From contig DHQI01000085.1 of the NCBI GenBank assembly GCA_002408065.1, positions 27,181-39,271 of the forward strand: a DNA stretch of 12,091 nt, read 5' to 3'. Origin of the DNA: Bacteroidales bacterium UBA5342. Its GTDB lineage: Bacteria; Bacteroidota; Bacteroidia; Bacteroidales; UBA5342. This document shows, one piece after another, positions 1 through 8,082 of this stretch. The notes beneath the pieces are model-generated. The model was not told the DNA's origin. It saw only the letters and a list, made by a program, of their open reading frames with translations, and searched no databases. A program made the position numbers and the translations under genes. Every line of letters starts with the position of its first letter. The first letter of the stretch is position 1.

Positions 1-977
1 GTACCATTGGTTTTAGCCACTTCCATATTAGGCATCAAACGTTGCATAGGAGTCAATACACAGAAGGTTGCGTCCATATGCTTGTATTGCGCCAAGATTA
101 GCTCAGTAGAATTTAAGGCTTTATTGTAGTCATTGAACAGACCAGCATAGTCAGACTCTAAGGCATAACCTAACTTAAATAACTCCTCACTCGCACTTTT
201 TGAGATTTGGTAATAATCTTGCTTTCCGGTTTCTACATAAGCCGCACCCTGAAGTGCTATTTCAGCCAAAAGTGCATAAGCAGCACCTTGAGTCAGATGA
301 CCAGCCTCCACTTCAGAAGCTAATGGTAAGTCAGGAGCAGCTTCCTGCAAGTCTTTTATGATGAAATCATAGGTTTCCTTGATTGTTTCAGAACGACCTA
401 GTTTTAAATCATCTGCAGTCGTCAGCACTTTGTCAACAATGACATATTTTCCAAACAAACGGGCTTTTGAGTAGTAAATCATAGCTCTAAGCATTTTACC
501 TTGTGCTATCAGTGCAGGCTTAGAAACGTCCTCAATACCTTCAGACGAAGCTACTTTTTCGATTATTAAGTTACAATCTCTAATGACCTCAAAAGAGTTT
601 TTCTTAATCGGTCCTTTGCGCCCCAAAGGTGCCTTGCCATACCAGTAATAAGAGTTATTCTTTGCCCATCCGGCGTCAAAGTATTTATCAATAAGATCAC
701 GTGCAATATTATTTGACTTTTGCGTCAGAATATTGTCTGTATAATCATCATTTCCTACACCTCCGCCTTTTGTGTCAGGATCGAGTGGATTAACAAGCAA
801 CTCTGGAATCACAGAAGTATAAGTATTATATACAAAACCTTGAGCTAAGTTTTTATCATTCCACACATCTTGCTCTGTGTATTTGTCTAATGGTTTAGTG
901 TCTAACAGAGCATCATCACAAGCCCCTACAAAGACACCAACAAATACTAATAATAGATATATTAATTTATTATTCAT
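1..977 (-). CDS. SusD-like outer-membrane glycan-binding lipoprotein (partial, C-terminus beyond left edge)
   Basis: Reading leftward from the ATG at 977 there is an open frame to base 1 (325 full codons, no stop), so the C-terminal part lies outside the window; SusD proteins usually have about 500-600 residues. Residues 1-20 form a lipoprotein signal: a hydrophobic stretch ending in the lipobox VGAC, with Cys20 as the lipidation site. The acidic residues after it (CDD) resemble the surface-export signals of Bacteroidota lipoproteins. Near the middle, GKMLRAMIYYSKARLFG matches the conserved SusD helix pattern (RA..Y..L...FG). The family caps the SusC barrel on the cell surface, binds oligosaccharides and hands them to the transporter. 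The start is 13 bp after the SusC stop, with an A-rich leader and no Shine-Dalgarno site, so the two are co-transcribed. The family call is firm; the ligand is inferred only from neighbours. Confidence 0.93.
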   Translation of the reverse strand, partial: MNNKLIYLLLVFVGVFVGACDDALLDTKPLDKYTEQDVWNDKNLAQGFVYNTYTSVIPELLVNPLDPDTKGGGVGNDDYTDNILTQKSNNIARDLIDKYFDAGWAKNNSYYWYGKAPLGRKGPIKKNSFEVIRDCNLIIEKVASSEGIEDVSKPALIAQGKMLRAMIYYSKARLFGKYVIVDKVLTTADDLKLGRSETIKETYDFIIKDLQEAAPDLPLASEVEAGHLTQGAAYALLAEIALQGAAYVETGKQDYYQISKSASEELFKLGYALESDYAGLFNDYNKALNSTELILAQYKHMDATFCVLTPMQRLMPNMEVAKTNG

Positions 978-990
978 CGTTTTATTTTTT

Positions 991-3900
991 TTAGAATCCA
1001 ACATTTACACCAAACGAATATGTTCTCTGCACAGGATAACCATAGCTTTGATTTCCAGTAGTACCAGATACCACTTGCTCAGGATCAAAAAACTCTTTTA
1101 CAGGAGAGAAAGTAAGCAAATTAGTACCACTAGCATATATGCGGCAGCTCGCCAACCAATCTACCTTTTGAAGCATTGTTTTCTTCAAGTCATAACCAAT
1201 TTGAATATTTTTCAAACGGAAGTATTGAGCATCTTGCAAGTAATAGTCTGAAGGATTTTCTTCCAAGTTATTGTTACCACCATTAGGATTGATGGTCTGA
1301 GACACCCTAGGGAATAAAGCATCCGTGTTTTCTGGACTCCAATAGTCTAACTGGTAAGTATAAGTGCGTCGCTTAGCATCGATAATCATAAAGTTATCAA
1401 AACTCATATAGCGCTCTCCAGTACCTTGAAATAAGCCATTCATATACCATCCTTTATATTTTAAGTTGAAGTTGATACCATAGCTCAATCGTGGCATTGT
1501 TGGTTTGGCTACCATACGCTTATCTTGTTCATCGATTTTACCATCACCATTGGCATCGATGTATTTTATATCGCCACCTTGAGTCTCGGTAGATCCCAAT
1601 AGGCGAGGTGCATCTAAACTTTCACTAGCACTTTGATATAAACCATCAGTTGTATATACTAAGCCTCCTGCCCAGTAGTCTGTACGATGAGTTTCACGGG
1701 TGTAAGGATTCATTAGCGTAGCTTCATCCTCTGTATCTAACTGTTCCCACAGCTGATTGAAGTAAGAGATATTTCCGCCAATTTCATATTGAAAATCACC
1801 CATTTGACCTCTGTAATTTAAGTTCAATTCATAACCAGCACGTCGGTGTGCCGAGTTCGAGTTCACTTGAGGCAAGTCCTTACCTAATGGTTGCGAATAC
1901 ACATTGTTTGGACTCATTAAATAGTTGGTAGTACGGTAATAGAAGTATTCAAAGGTACCACTCAAGCGATTGTCTAATGACGAGAAGTCGATACCATAGT
2001 TGAGCGAAGTACGGTCGTACCAAGTCATTTCAGCTGGGTTTACCAATGCTCCTTCAGAATAGCCATTCACAAGAGCATCACCTATATTGTAGGTGTTCTG
2101 AACCAAGTTATAAACAGGAATGTACCCAAAGCGATTGACGCCTTCCAATACACCAGTCTGACCAAAAGAGGCTCTAATCTTAAAATTATTCAAGATATTA
2201 CGCTCTTTCAGGTCTTGCATAAATCCCTCTTCAGTAACATTCCACGCTAAAGAAGCTGAAGGAAAAAAGCCCCATTTATGTCCTGTTGCAAAGTTGTCGT
2301 TTCCGTCATATCTACCGTTAAACTCTACAATATACTTATAGTTATAATCATACTTTAAACGCACAACGTAACCAGCATTAGCACTCTCAGTCTCGTTGCC
2401 GTTGTTATCTTTTGCGTCAGCTGGTCCTGCAAATAGCTGGTCTACAGCACTTGATTCATAGTTCCAGCGTGAAGCTTCTAGATTTTCATAACGGGTTTGT
2501 GTTTGGTTGTATACCAAGGTAGCGGCTACACCATGTTTACCAAAGGTGCGTTCATAGTTAGCGCTTGTCTCCATATACATACGTGTGCTGTAGTACGACG
2601 ACTGGCTCAACGAAGGTGAAGGCTGTTGCATCAACGAACCATCTTGCATATATAGTGGTTCGTATTCTTCCCATATTTTGGTCATGCCATCACCATCGCG
2701 GTAGTTGGCCATTACTCCAAATTTTAATCCTTTTACTTTAGGCACTGACCAATTGGCGAAAACCTGAGTATTAATAAACTTATCGCGCTCGCGTTGGTAA
2801 CCAGCATTTTCAGTAGCTATTGCTAAAGGGTGATCACCATTACCGCCACCAGCAAGTGTACCATCAAGGTTGTAAGCGCGGTATAGAGGGCTAGTATTTT
2901 GGTTGATAGCACGCCATATAGAATACATAGTATTATAAGGTTGCTTGTATTTCTCTAAACTAGCGTTGATATTAACCCCTACTTGAAGACCTATTTTATC
3001 AAAATCTGTTGATAGGTTAGAACGCACATTCATGCGGTTGTAGTTGATCACATCATTTTTGAGTATACTACCTTGGTCTATATAACCTAAAGAAACGAAG
3101 TAGGTCGACTTATCATCACCACCTTTCAGCGATAGGTTGTGTTTATGCTCGGGGCAAAATCTTTTAATGCCAATTCAGGCCAGTTGTTGTCTGGATAAGC
3201 ATCTAAATCCGTATGATTTTTGATTATATCTAAGGTTGCATCATCAAACACAACAGCATCGCCATCATACAAAGCCGCATCGTTTTGTAGTTTGGCATAT
3301 TCGTAAGAATTCATCATCTCGGGCAACACCGTAGGCTGACTCATCTGGTAATTGTAAGAATAGTTAACACTTAGAGTTCCTTTTTCTCCTTTTTTGGTGG
3401 TCACCAATACAATGCCATTACCACCACGAGCACCATATACCGCTGTGGCTGCTGCATCTTTTAAGAAGCTAATACTTTGAATATCTTCAGAATTAATGGT
3501 ATTGAAATCTTGCTCGCTAGTAATCACTCCATCTATAACGTATAATGGTTCTCCCCCACCACGAATAGAAATTGAAGGCACACTACCAGGTCCACCACCA
3601 TTATTACTCACAATAAGTCCCGACACTTGTCCTTGAAGTGCATTACCTACATTAGCATAGGGCGTAGCTTCTAGTTTTTCAGCCTTCATAGTGGTAATTG
3701 CTCCCACAGCCTTACGCTTAGTAGTAGTACCATAACCAATCATCACGATTTCGTCGAGGTTGACGGCCGAAGCACTCAATTCTACATTGATTACCTTTTT
3801 GTTGTTAACATTCACATTGTAGGTTTCATAACCAATAAATGAGAATGATAATTTTCCATTCGAAGGTGCTTTCAGAAGGTACTTACCATCAATATCAGTA

Positions 3901-4370
3901 ATGGTTCCTTTAGCTGTGCCTGGAATAGCAACCGAAACGCCCAATAGCGGTTCTTTTGTTTTTTGATCTGTTACAACACCAGATATTTCAATATCCTGAA
4001 CATCGGCATTTTCCGAAACAATCATTATTGATTTATCCTCAGCAATTTGATACGACAACTCCAATTCATCCATCACATCATCGATAGCTTTTAGCACATC
4101 TTTTTCACCTTTCGGTAATGCAATGATTTGATTTGTTTCTACTTCAGAGTTGTTCAAAAAGAATTTGTACTCTGTTGATTTCTCGACAAATGTGATAAAC
4201 TCGGATAGTGTAGTACCGGAAAAATCATTTTCGAAATCAATCACTTGTGCCACAGAAACGGGAATTCCTGTTAGCATAAAGCCCGTCAGAAAAAGAATTA
4301 AGATTTTCATTCTAAGCCTTAAGAAATTAAAAGACATAGCTCGCGAAGAGCCCTTGATAGATTTGTTCAT
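991..4370 (-). pseudogene. SusC-like TonB-dependent receptor/transducer, split by a one-base frameshift
   Basis: An upstream frame (4370-3126, 414 residues) and a downstream frame (about 3150-991) join into one SusC of about 1126 residues if one base is restored near 3150. Upstream part: signal peptide about residues 20-41 (hydrophobic core, cleavage after SVA), STN domain about 45-117, carboxypeptidase-regulatory-like domain about 128-205, TonB-box-like DEIVMIGYGT at 206-215, then the plug with IRGGGEPLYVIDG and the SusC signature SFLKDAAATAVYGARGGNG. The downstream part is the 22-strand barrel, ending in an aromatic residue (NVGF) as outer-membrane barrels do. SusC imports oligosaccharides across the outer membrane using TonB energy. 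The STN domain marks the signalling type that contacts FecR, which fits the adjacent sigma/FecR genes. After the break the old frame continues only seven codons to a TGA at 3126-3128. As written the gene is broken; a sequencing error or a recent mutation are both possible. Confidence 0.9.
3147..3155 (-). other. Frameshift site in the SusC-like gene
   Basis: On the minus strand the text around 3155-3147 reads GCCCCGAGC. The upstream frame gives Ala-Pro-Ser and soon stops. Shifting frame here gives EHKHNLSLKGGDDKSTYFVS, the expected SusC continuation (an N-terminal barrel strand with the L/I-S-x-x-G-G pattern). One base is missing relative to an intact gene, most simply one C in the C4 run (G4 at 3151-3154 on the plus strand). 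The reading frame on each side is free of other damage. Confidence 0.85.
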
Positions 4371-4405
4371 AAAAGGAAAGCTTAATAATTGGTTAGTTAA
4401 TAATG

Positions 4406-4432
4406 AAAAAAATTACAGTGTCAACTAGACAC
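4406..4432 (-). terminator. Possible weak terminator or attenuator between fecR-like and susC-like genes
   Basis: The fecR-susC gap (119 bp) holds a perfect 5-bp inverted repeat, GTGTC (4418-4422) and GACAC (4428-4432), with a 5-base loop. Five bases later in the direction of transcription there is a run of seven T on the minus strand (4412-4406). The shape is that of a small intrinsic terminator, but the stem is short and the T run is offset. It could separate the low-level regulator transcript from a strongly induced susCD transcript, or the repeat could be an operator. Weak evidence. Confidence 0.3.
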
Positions 4433-4489
4433 ATCTCACTTATAATCGATTAGTTGTTTTATGAGTAAAACAGCCAATAATTAAATCGC

Positions 4490-5461
4490 CTAATTATTCT
4501 TTTTTAGAATAAAATGGTTTTCATCCCTTTCTACCCTAATGCCTAGGGTAAGTTCAAGAATATGTTGGATGTCGTCAAGACTCTGACTTTCGAAAGTACC
4601 AGAAAAACGTAAAGCTTTTAGTTCATCATCCATGGTGAGCGAGATATCGAAAAAACGCTCTAACTGCGGCACCACAGCGTGCATTCGTTCATTTTTTATG
4701 ACTAACCTACCGTCTCTCCAAGCGATAGCATCCTCAATATCATTGATACTGCGATACCATATTTTTTCATTATTCACATTTACACTTACCAATTGATTGG
4801 GAGTCATTGGGTAGCTATTGTGTTGTGTTTTTATATCTACAATCCCTTCTATAAGGGCCGTTTTCACCAACCTCTCATTGCTATAGGCCGAAACATTAAA
4901 GCGCGTACCAGTTGCCTTTATTTGCACATTGCGAGCATTAACAACAAAGGGATGCGCTTTATCTGATTTTACTTCAAAATAAGCTTCTCCATCTAAATAT
5001 ACATTTCGCGTAGCCCTGTCCAGACTGCCTCTATACCTTAAAGTACTGTTGGAATTTATCCAAACACGAGAACTATCAGGCAGCATAATTGCCGCTTTTT
5101 CATCATCCAAACAAGCAATGACCGTTAGGTGGCGTTGCGACGAAATAGATATTCCTAAATGATAAAATCCTGTGCTAGTAGTCAAAAAGAATACAATTAC
5201 AGCTGCTACACGCAACCACTGAGTTAATGAAGCTCTTTTTTGCTTTTCTTCGCGATCTACTCTTTTTTCGAAAGCTGAAAATGCAGCAGTACTATTGTAG
5301 TCTTTGCTATCATCTTCCCATATAGATTTAAAATCATCGAAATAAGACTGTAGCTGCTCAGACTTCTCAAGCATCTGCTCAAAAGCTGTAGCATTCTCAG
5401 CACTTAGATTATGATCTAAATAATCAATAATGACCTTATCTATATGTTGCGAAAATTTCAT
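4490..5461 (-). CDS. FecR-like anti-sigma factor (inner membrane)
   Basis: A 323-residue FecR family protein of normal length. Residues 1-80 are a charged cytoplasmic region that would bind the sigma factor. Residues about 83-103 (WLRVAAVIVFFLTTSTGFY) are the single transmembrane helix. The periplasmic FecR domain runs about 115-215, with the typical LPDSSRVWINSNSTLRY and LDGEAYFEV blocks. A C-terminal DUF4974-like domain (about 245-320) contains the pattern LVIKN...VVPQLERFFDI...FSGTF. In this family the periplasmic part senses a loaded SusC through its STN domain, and the N-terminal part then frees or activates the ECF sigma factor. The gene starts 123 bp after the sigma gene and ends 119 bp before susC, the usual sigma-FecR-SusC-SusD order. 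No Shine-Dalgarno site is visible before the ATG. Confidence 0.95.
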   Translation of the reverse strand: MKFSQHIDKVIIDYLDHNLSAENATAFEQMLEKSEQLQSYFDDFKSIWEDDSKDYNSTAAFSAFEKRVDREEKQKRASLTQWLRVAAVIVFFLTTSTGFYHLGISISSQRHLTVIACLDDEKAAIMLPDSSRVWINSNSTLRYRGSLDRATRNVYLDGEAYFEVKSDKAHPFVVNARNVQIKATGTRFNVSAYSNERLVKTALIEGIVDIKTQHNSYPMTPNQLVSVNVNNEKIWYRSINDIEDAIAWRDGRLVIKNERMHAVVPQLERFFDISLTMDDELKALRFSGTFESQSLDDIQHILELTLGIRVERDENHFILKKNN

Positions 5462-5584
5462 TTAAGATTTATGACTTTACTAATGTTTCAATGCTATAAT
5501 GCAAGAAAGGGAAAATACCCTGTATTAAAATTGAAGTTTTTTTTAATTAATCTATATTCATCTAGTATTCATAGTAATAAATTT

Positions 5585-6115
5585 TTAAGGGCCAGAGCGA
5601 ATATGACCAGATAAGAGTTGTAATTGTTTGCGTAGCGTTTTTAAAGCTAAACCCATATGCATCTCTATGGTTTTGATGGAAAGGTTGAGCTCTTGGGCTA
5701 CTTCTCTATTTTTCTTTTTTGAAATATACTTAAGGCAGAATACTTTTCGCTGTTGCTCAGGAAGAGCTTCGATCGCCTGGTCTAGCTCTGTCCCAATTTC
5801 TTTAATAATAATTTCGTCCATTGCGTTTTTTATATCAGCTATGGGTTCTTGATAAAGATCAAAATTATAGGCGTCTTCTTTTTGCTCTCGCAAATGATAC
5901 AAACAATTATTATGGACAGATTTGAAAAGGTAGGATTTAACACGCTCTACTTTGCTTAGCTTAGAGCGCTTGCTATAAATCGTGTAAAATGTCTCGGAAA
6001 CGATGTCTTCAGCAGTCGATTTATCTTTTACAAAAGTAAAAGCATAACGACACAAAGGGCTGTAGTAGTCCTCGTATAACTGAGCCATATGTTGTTTATC
6101 CCAGAATGCCGTCAT
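5585..6115 (-). CDS. ECF-type RNA polymerase sigma-70 factor (FecI-like, Bacteroidota)
   Basis: A 176-residue two-domain sigma factor. Region 2 spans about residues 13-79, with YSPLCRYAFTFVKD, the AEDIVSETF core-binding helix and KSYLFKSVHNNCL. Region 4 spans about 110-163: ALPEQQRKVFCLKYI followed by the helix-turn-helix NREVAQELNLSIKTIEMHM, which reads the -35 element. There is no region 1 or 3, as expected for ECF factors. It is the first gene of the sigma-FecR-SusC-SusD block and should direct transcription of susCD when the substrate is sensed. The ATG at 6115 is the longest start; Met10 (6088), just before the region 2 sequence LYEDYYSPL, is an alternative. The 615 bp upstream are gene-free. 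Confidence 0.95.
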   Translation of the reverse strand: MTAFWDKQHMAQLYEDYYSPLCRYAFTFVKDKSTAEDIVSETFYTIYSKRSKLSKVERVKSYLFKSVHNNCLYHLREQKEDAYNFDLYQEPIADIKNAMDEIIIKEIGTELDQAIEALPEQQRKVFCLKYISKKKNREVAQELNLSIKTIEMHMGLALKTLRKQLQLLSGHIRSGP

Positions 6116-6365
6116 TCGGGGTAAATTTACAAATCCATGGTCAGGAGCGTTTTCTGTGGGTAATTATGAAGTGTTTTTCGGTAAATAGGTTTTATGTCTT
6201 AATAAAACACCCCACGAAATAGTCTATTTCTTGGAATTTTCTGATGCTTGAACTTTAGCTAATACATCCTACCTATTCTTTACCCCCCTCTTAATCTCGA
6301 TATGAATTTATGAATCTTCGCTGAAAAGTGTGGGTAATAACAACAATTATTCTTCGACAAGTTTC

Positions 6366-6419
6366 TTGTACAATGTATAATGCATGAAGAATCGCCTGTA
6401 TAATCTTTGTACATTATAC
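6366..6419. repeat. Cluster of TTGTACA / GTATAAT repeats, possible operator
   Basis: Two related modules lie close together: TTGTACAATGTATAAT (6366-6381) and TTGTACATTATAC (6407-6419). GTATAAT at 6398-6404 and ATTATAC at 6413-6419 form a perfect 7-bp inverted repeat with an 8-base spacer, and GTATAAT occurs again in direct orientation at 6375-6381. TTGTACAA at 6366-6373 is itself a palindrome. Repeated half-sites upstream of a regulatory gene suggest a protein-binding site, but AT-rich DNA yields such patterns easily and no regulator can be named. Confidence 0.35.
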
Positions 6420-6473
6420 CAATAATTATTGCGATGCACAGAGCCTATCGAAGCGTTTAAAAAAGTACTCGTT

Positions 6474-6512
6474 CAAACCTAAAACATACCATACCTACTG
6501 TTTTTGACAAAA
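6474..6512 (-). promoter_or_regulatory. Possible housekeeping promoter for the sigma-FecR-SusC-SusD block
   Basis: On the minus strand TAGGTTTG (6481-6474) matches the Bacteroidota -7 box TAnnTTTG exactly. A TTTTG lies upstream at 6512-6508, but the 26-base gap is longer than the usual 19-21, so the -33 match is poor. If real, the sigma gene would have a leader of about 350 bases containing the repeat cluster. Confidence 0.3.
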
Positions 6513-6730
6513 AGCCTAAATAATTCATCTACAAAATCTTATTGGCATTTCAAAAAAAAAACAGATGAGCATATGGTAATTTATAGGCGAAGGCTTAAAG
6601 TGACACACAAACCGAAGTAGAAGCCCCCTGATTAAGTCAGTCCAGGATAACAACCTAATAAACTTGACAATATAAAAGATAAACCCTAAATAGGCTGCTT
6701 ATAATTTAACGTATACAGGTTCGTCTCTAT

Positions 6731-8011
6731 TTATTTTCTCATATGGTTAAGTGTTGTGCCTCTTGTGGCCTCTTCCGTAACAATCAAAAGGCGTTCATCA
6801 GCACGCTTACCAGAATGCGAAACAGTAGCTGTATCTATCGCGACCTCTTCGTTGGCTAAGTTTAAAACAGCAGCAATAGACGGTCCTAGCTTGCAAGCAG
6901 CACCAACTTCTTTATCTGGGTTGCTATTTGGCAGATAAAAATTCAAAAGACTTTCTGGGATATAGATTTTTGACTGAACAGAAAGAGTCGTCTCAAAACC
7001 ATGAATCATTTCTACATTTTTCACATAAGAACCTTTGGCAAAGGTTCCCATTGTCCATTCTTGGTCTTTAGGTAGTTTTCTAGAGATAAATCCATCTTTT
7101 ATCATCACGCCCCATTCACAATTTATCGCTTTTACTCCATCCACGATAATAACACCATTGTCGATGACATGTGGTTGCATCGTTACCGCTGCTTTTCCAC
7201 GAGTACACATCACATCTTCAATCACTACGTTGTCTATCCCTACATTGTATTCTCTACCGGTATGTGTTTCTATACGCGCAGCTACACCACCTACGGCTTG
7301 TAAGTTTTTGAGCCACAAATTCTCTCCTACATTCCCTTGTACCAGACCATAACCATACGAGGCATTATCTATTGAGACATCCTTTATGGTAACATTTTTG
7401 GCTCTGTCATCTTTTGTTGTTCCATTTTTCTTCAAGTTAAGCGAAATAGCAGAAAATTTGGTTTGACCATCTGAAATAGAAATATTTTGAACATAAAGGT
7501 TGGTAACTTTACCTACAGACAATACGCGACACTTGAGAGCTATGGAACGATCATAAGAAAAATGTGGACGACTACTAATATCTCCTTCACCTATAAAGGT
7601 TACATTACTAACATCTTGATTTTTTAGGCGACCAGCCGTAAAAATGAGTTGCGCTTTAGTAGAATCATTCAAATCTAAACGAGGAGTTATTTCTACGCCT
7701 TTTTTGAAGAGGATATGAACATTAGATTTGATGTCCACATCCTTCAGCTGATACTTGCCTGCTGATACTATGATGCGGCCACCCTTCTTTCGAGAAGCAG
7801 CATTTATGGCTTCCTGAAAATTCTTGATGTCAGTGTCAGCATCACCAGAGGCCTGTAGTGTAGCCACTAAAGGCAAGGCTGCAATTTCATCATTCGATGG
7901 TCCTTGATACCCCACGTCCGAACGTTTGGTAATGGTCGTATTACTAGAGAAACCCAAACAAGGGGTAAGTGCAATAAGCAATAAGATGGAAAGTTTCTTA
8001 TAAAAATTCAT
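6731..8011 (-). CDS. Secreted right-handed beta-helix polysaccharidase, candidate GH82 iota-carrageenase-like
   Basis: 426 residues. Residues 1-22 are a signal peptide with a hydrophobic core (LSILLLIALTP). The Cys at 18 lacks a proper lipobox, so export as a soluble protein is more likely than lipidation. From about residue 60 the sequence is a parallel beta-helix: DIKNFQEAINAA, GGRIIVSAGKYQL, then repeated rungs such as VSNVTFIGEG, VTNLYVQNISI, AKNVTIKDVSI and IDNVVIEDV. The GH28 catalytic pattern is absent. Gln225, Glu248 and His281 are spaced much like Gln222, Glu245 and His281, which I recall as important in the GH82 iota-carrageenase of Alteromonas fortis (Gln to Glu is 23 in both). The position matching the base Asp247 is His250 here (ETH), a notable difference. 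No C-terminal type IX secretion domain is visible. It follows the 926-residue enzyme by 71 bp. The beta-helix fold is firm; the GH82 link is tentative, and another beta-helix lyase or hydrolase is possible. Confidence 0.6.
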   Translation of the reverse strand: MNFYKKLSILLLIALTPCLGFSSNTTITKRSDVGYQGPSNDEIAALPLVATLQASGDADTDIKNFQEAINAASRKKGGRIIVSAGKYQLKDVDIKSNVHILFKKGVEITPRLDLNDSTKAQLIFTAGRLKNQDVSNVTFIGEGDISSRPHFSYDRSIALKCRVLSVGKVTNLYVQNISISDGQTKFSAISLNLKKNGTTKDDRAKNVTIKDVSIDNASYGYGLVQGNVGENLWLKNLQAVGGVAARIETHTGREYNVGIDNVVIEDVMCTRGKAAVTMQPHVIDNGVIIVDGVKAINCEWGVMIKDGFISRKLPKDQEWTMGTFAKGSYVKNVEMIHGFETTLSVQSKIYIPESLLNFYLPNSNPDKEVGAACKLGPSIAAVLNLANEEVAIDTATVSHSGKRADERLLIVTEEATRGTTLNHMRK

Positions 8012-8065
8012 TGTTGTGATTATTTAATTAAAATGTTTATTTTTTATTATGCCAAAACTCCGCCT

Positions 8066-8081
8066 AGGGATAGACATCCCT
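8066..8081 (-). other. Hairpin in the gap between the two enzyme genes
   Basis: A perfect 6-bp inverted repeat, AGGGAT (8066-8071) and ATCCCT (8076-8081), with a 4-base loop starts one base after the stop codon of the 926-residue gene. No T run follows it directly, so it looks more like an mRNA-stabilising or processing hairpin than a terminator. The two genes can still form one transcript. Confidence 0.4.
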
Positions 8082-8082
8082 T

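Larger units (their letters stand above)
6116..6730. other. Gene-free stretch upstream of the sigma factor
   Basis: About 615 bp without a convincing gene on either strand. It separates the beta-helix enzyme (stop at 6731) from the sigma gene (start at 6115). It holds an AT-rich repeat cluster at 6366-6419 and a TAGGTTTG box at 6474-6481 facing the sigma gene, both listed separately. A run of ten A at 6551-6560 has no GC-rich stem beside it. I found no tRNA, rRNA or transposase remnant by eye. Confidence 0.6.

Noticed and set aside
877..1251. Plus-strand open frame of 124 codons, and other plus-strand frames such as 7035-7352, 8935-9339 and 9373-9747
   Set aside because: They lie antisense to well-supported minus-strand genes and show no domain pattern, signal or context of their own.
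991..3051. Downstream SusC frame as a separate gene starting at the GTG at 3051
   Set aside because: The same frame stays open upstream to about 3150 and encodes the expected SusC sequence, so it is the second half of a frameshifted gene.
6551..6560. Run of ten A as a terminator for the beta-helix gene
   Set aside because: No GC-rich stem stands next to it, and it lies about 170 bp beyond the stop codon.
6731..8011. GH28 polygalacturonase assignment
   Set aside because: The fold is similar, but the conserved GH28 Asp motifs and the G-H-G block are not present.
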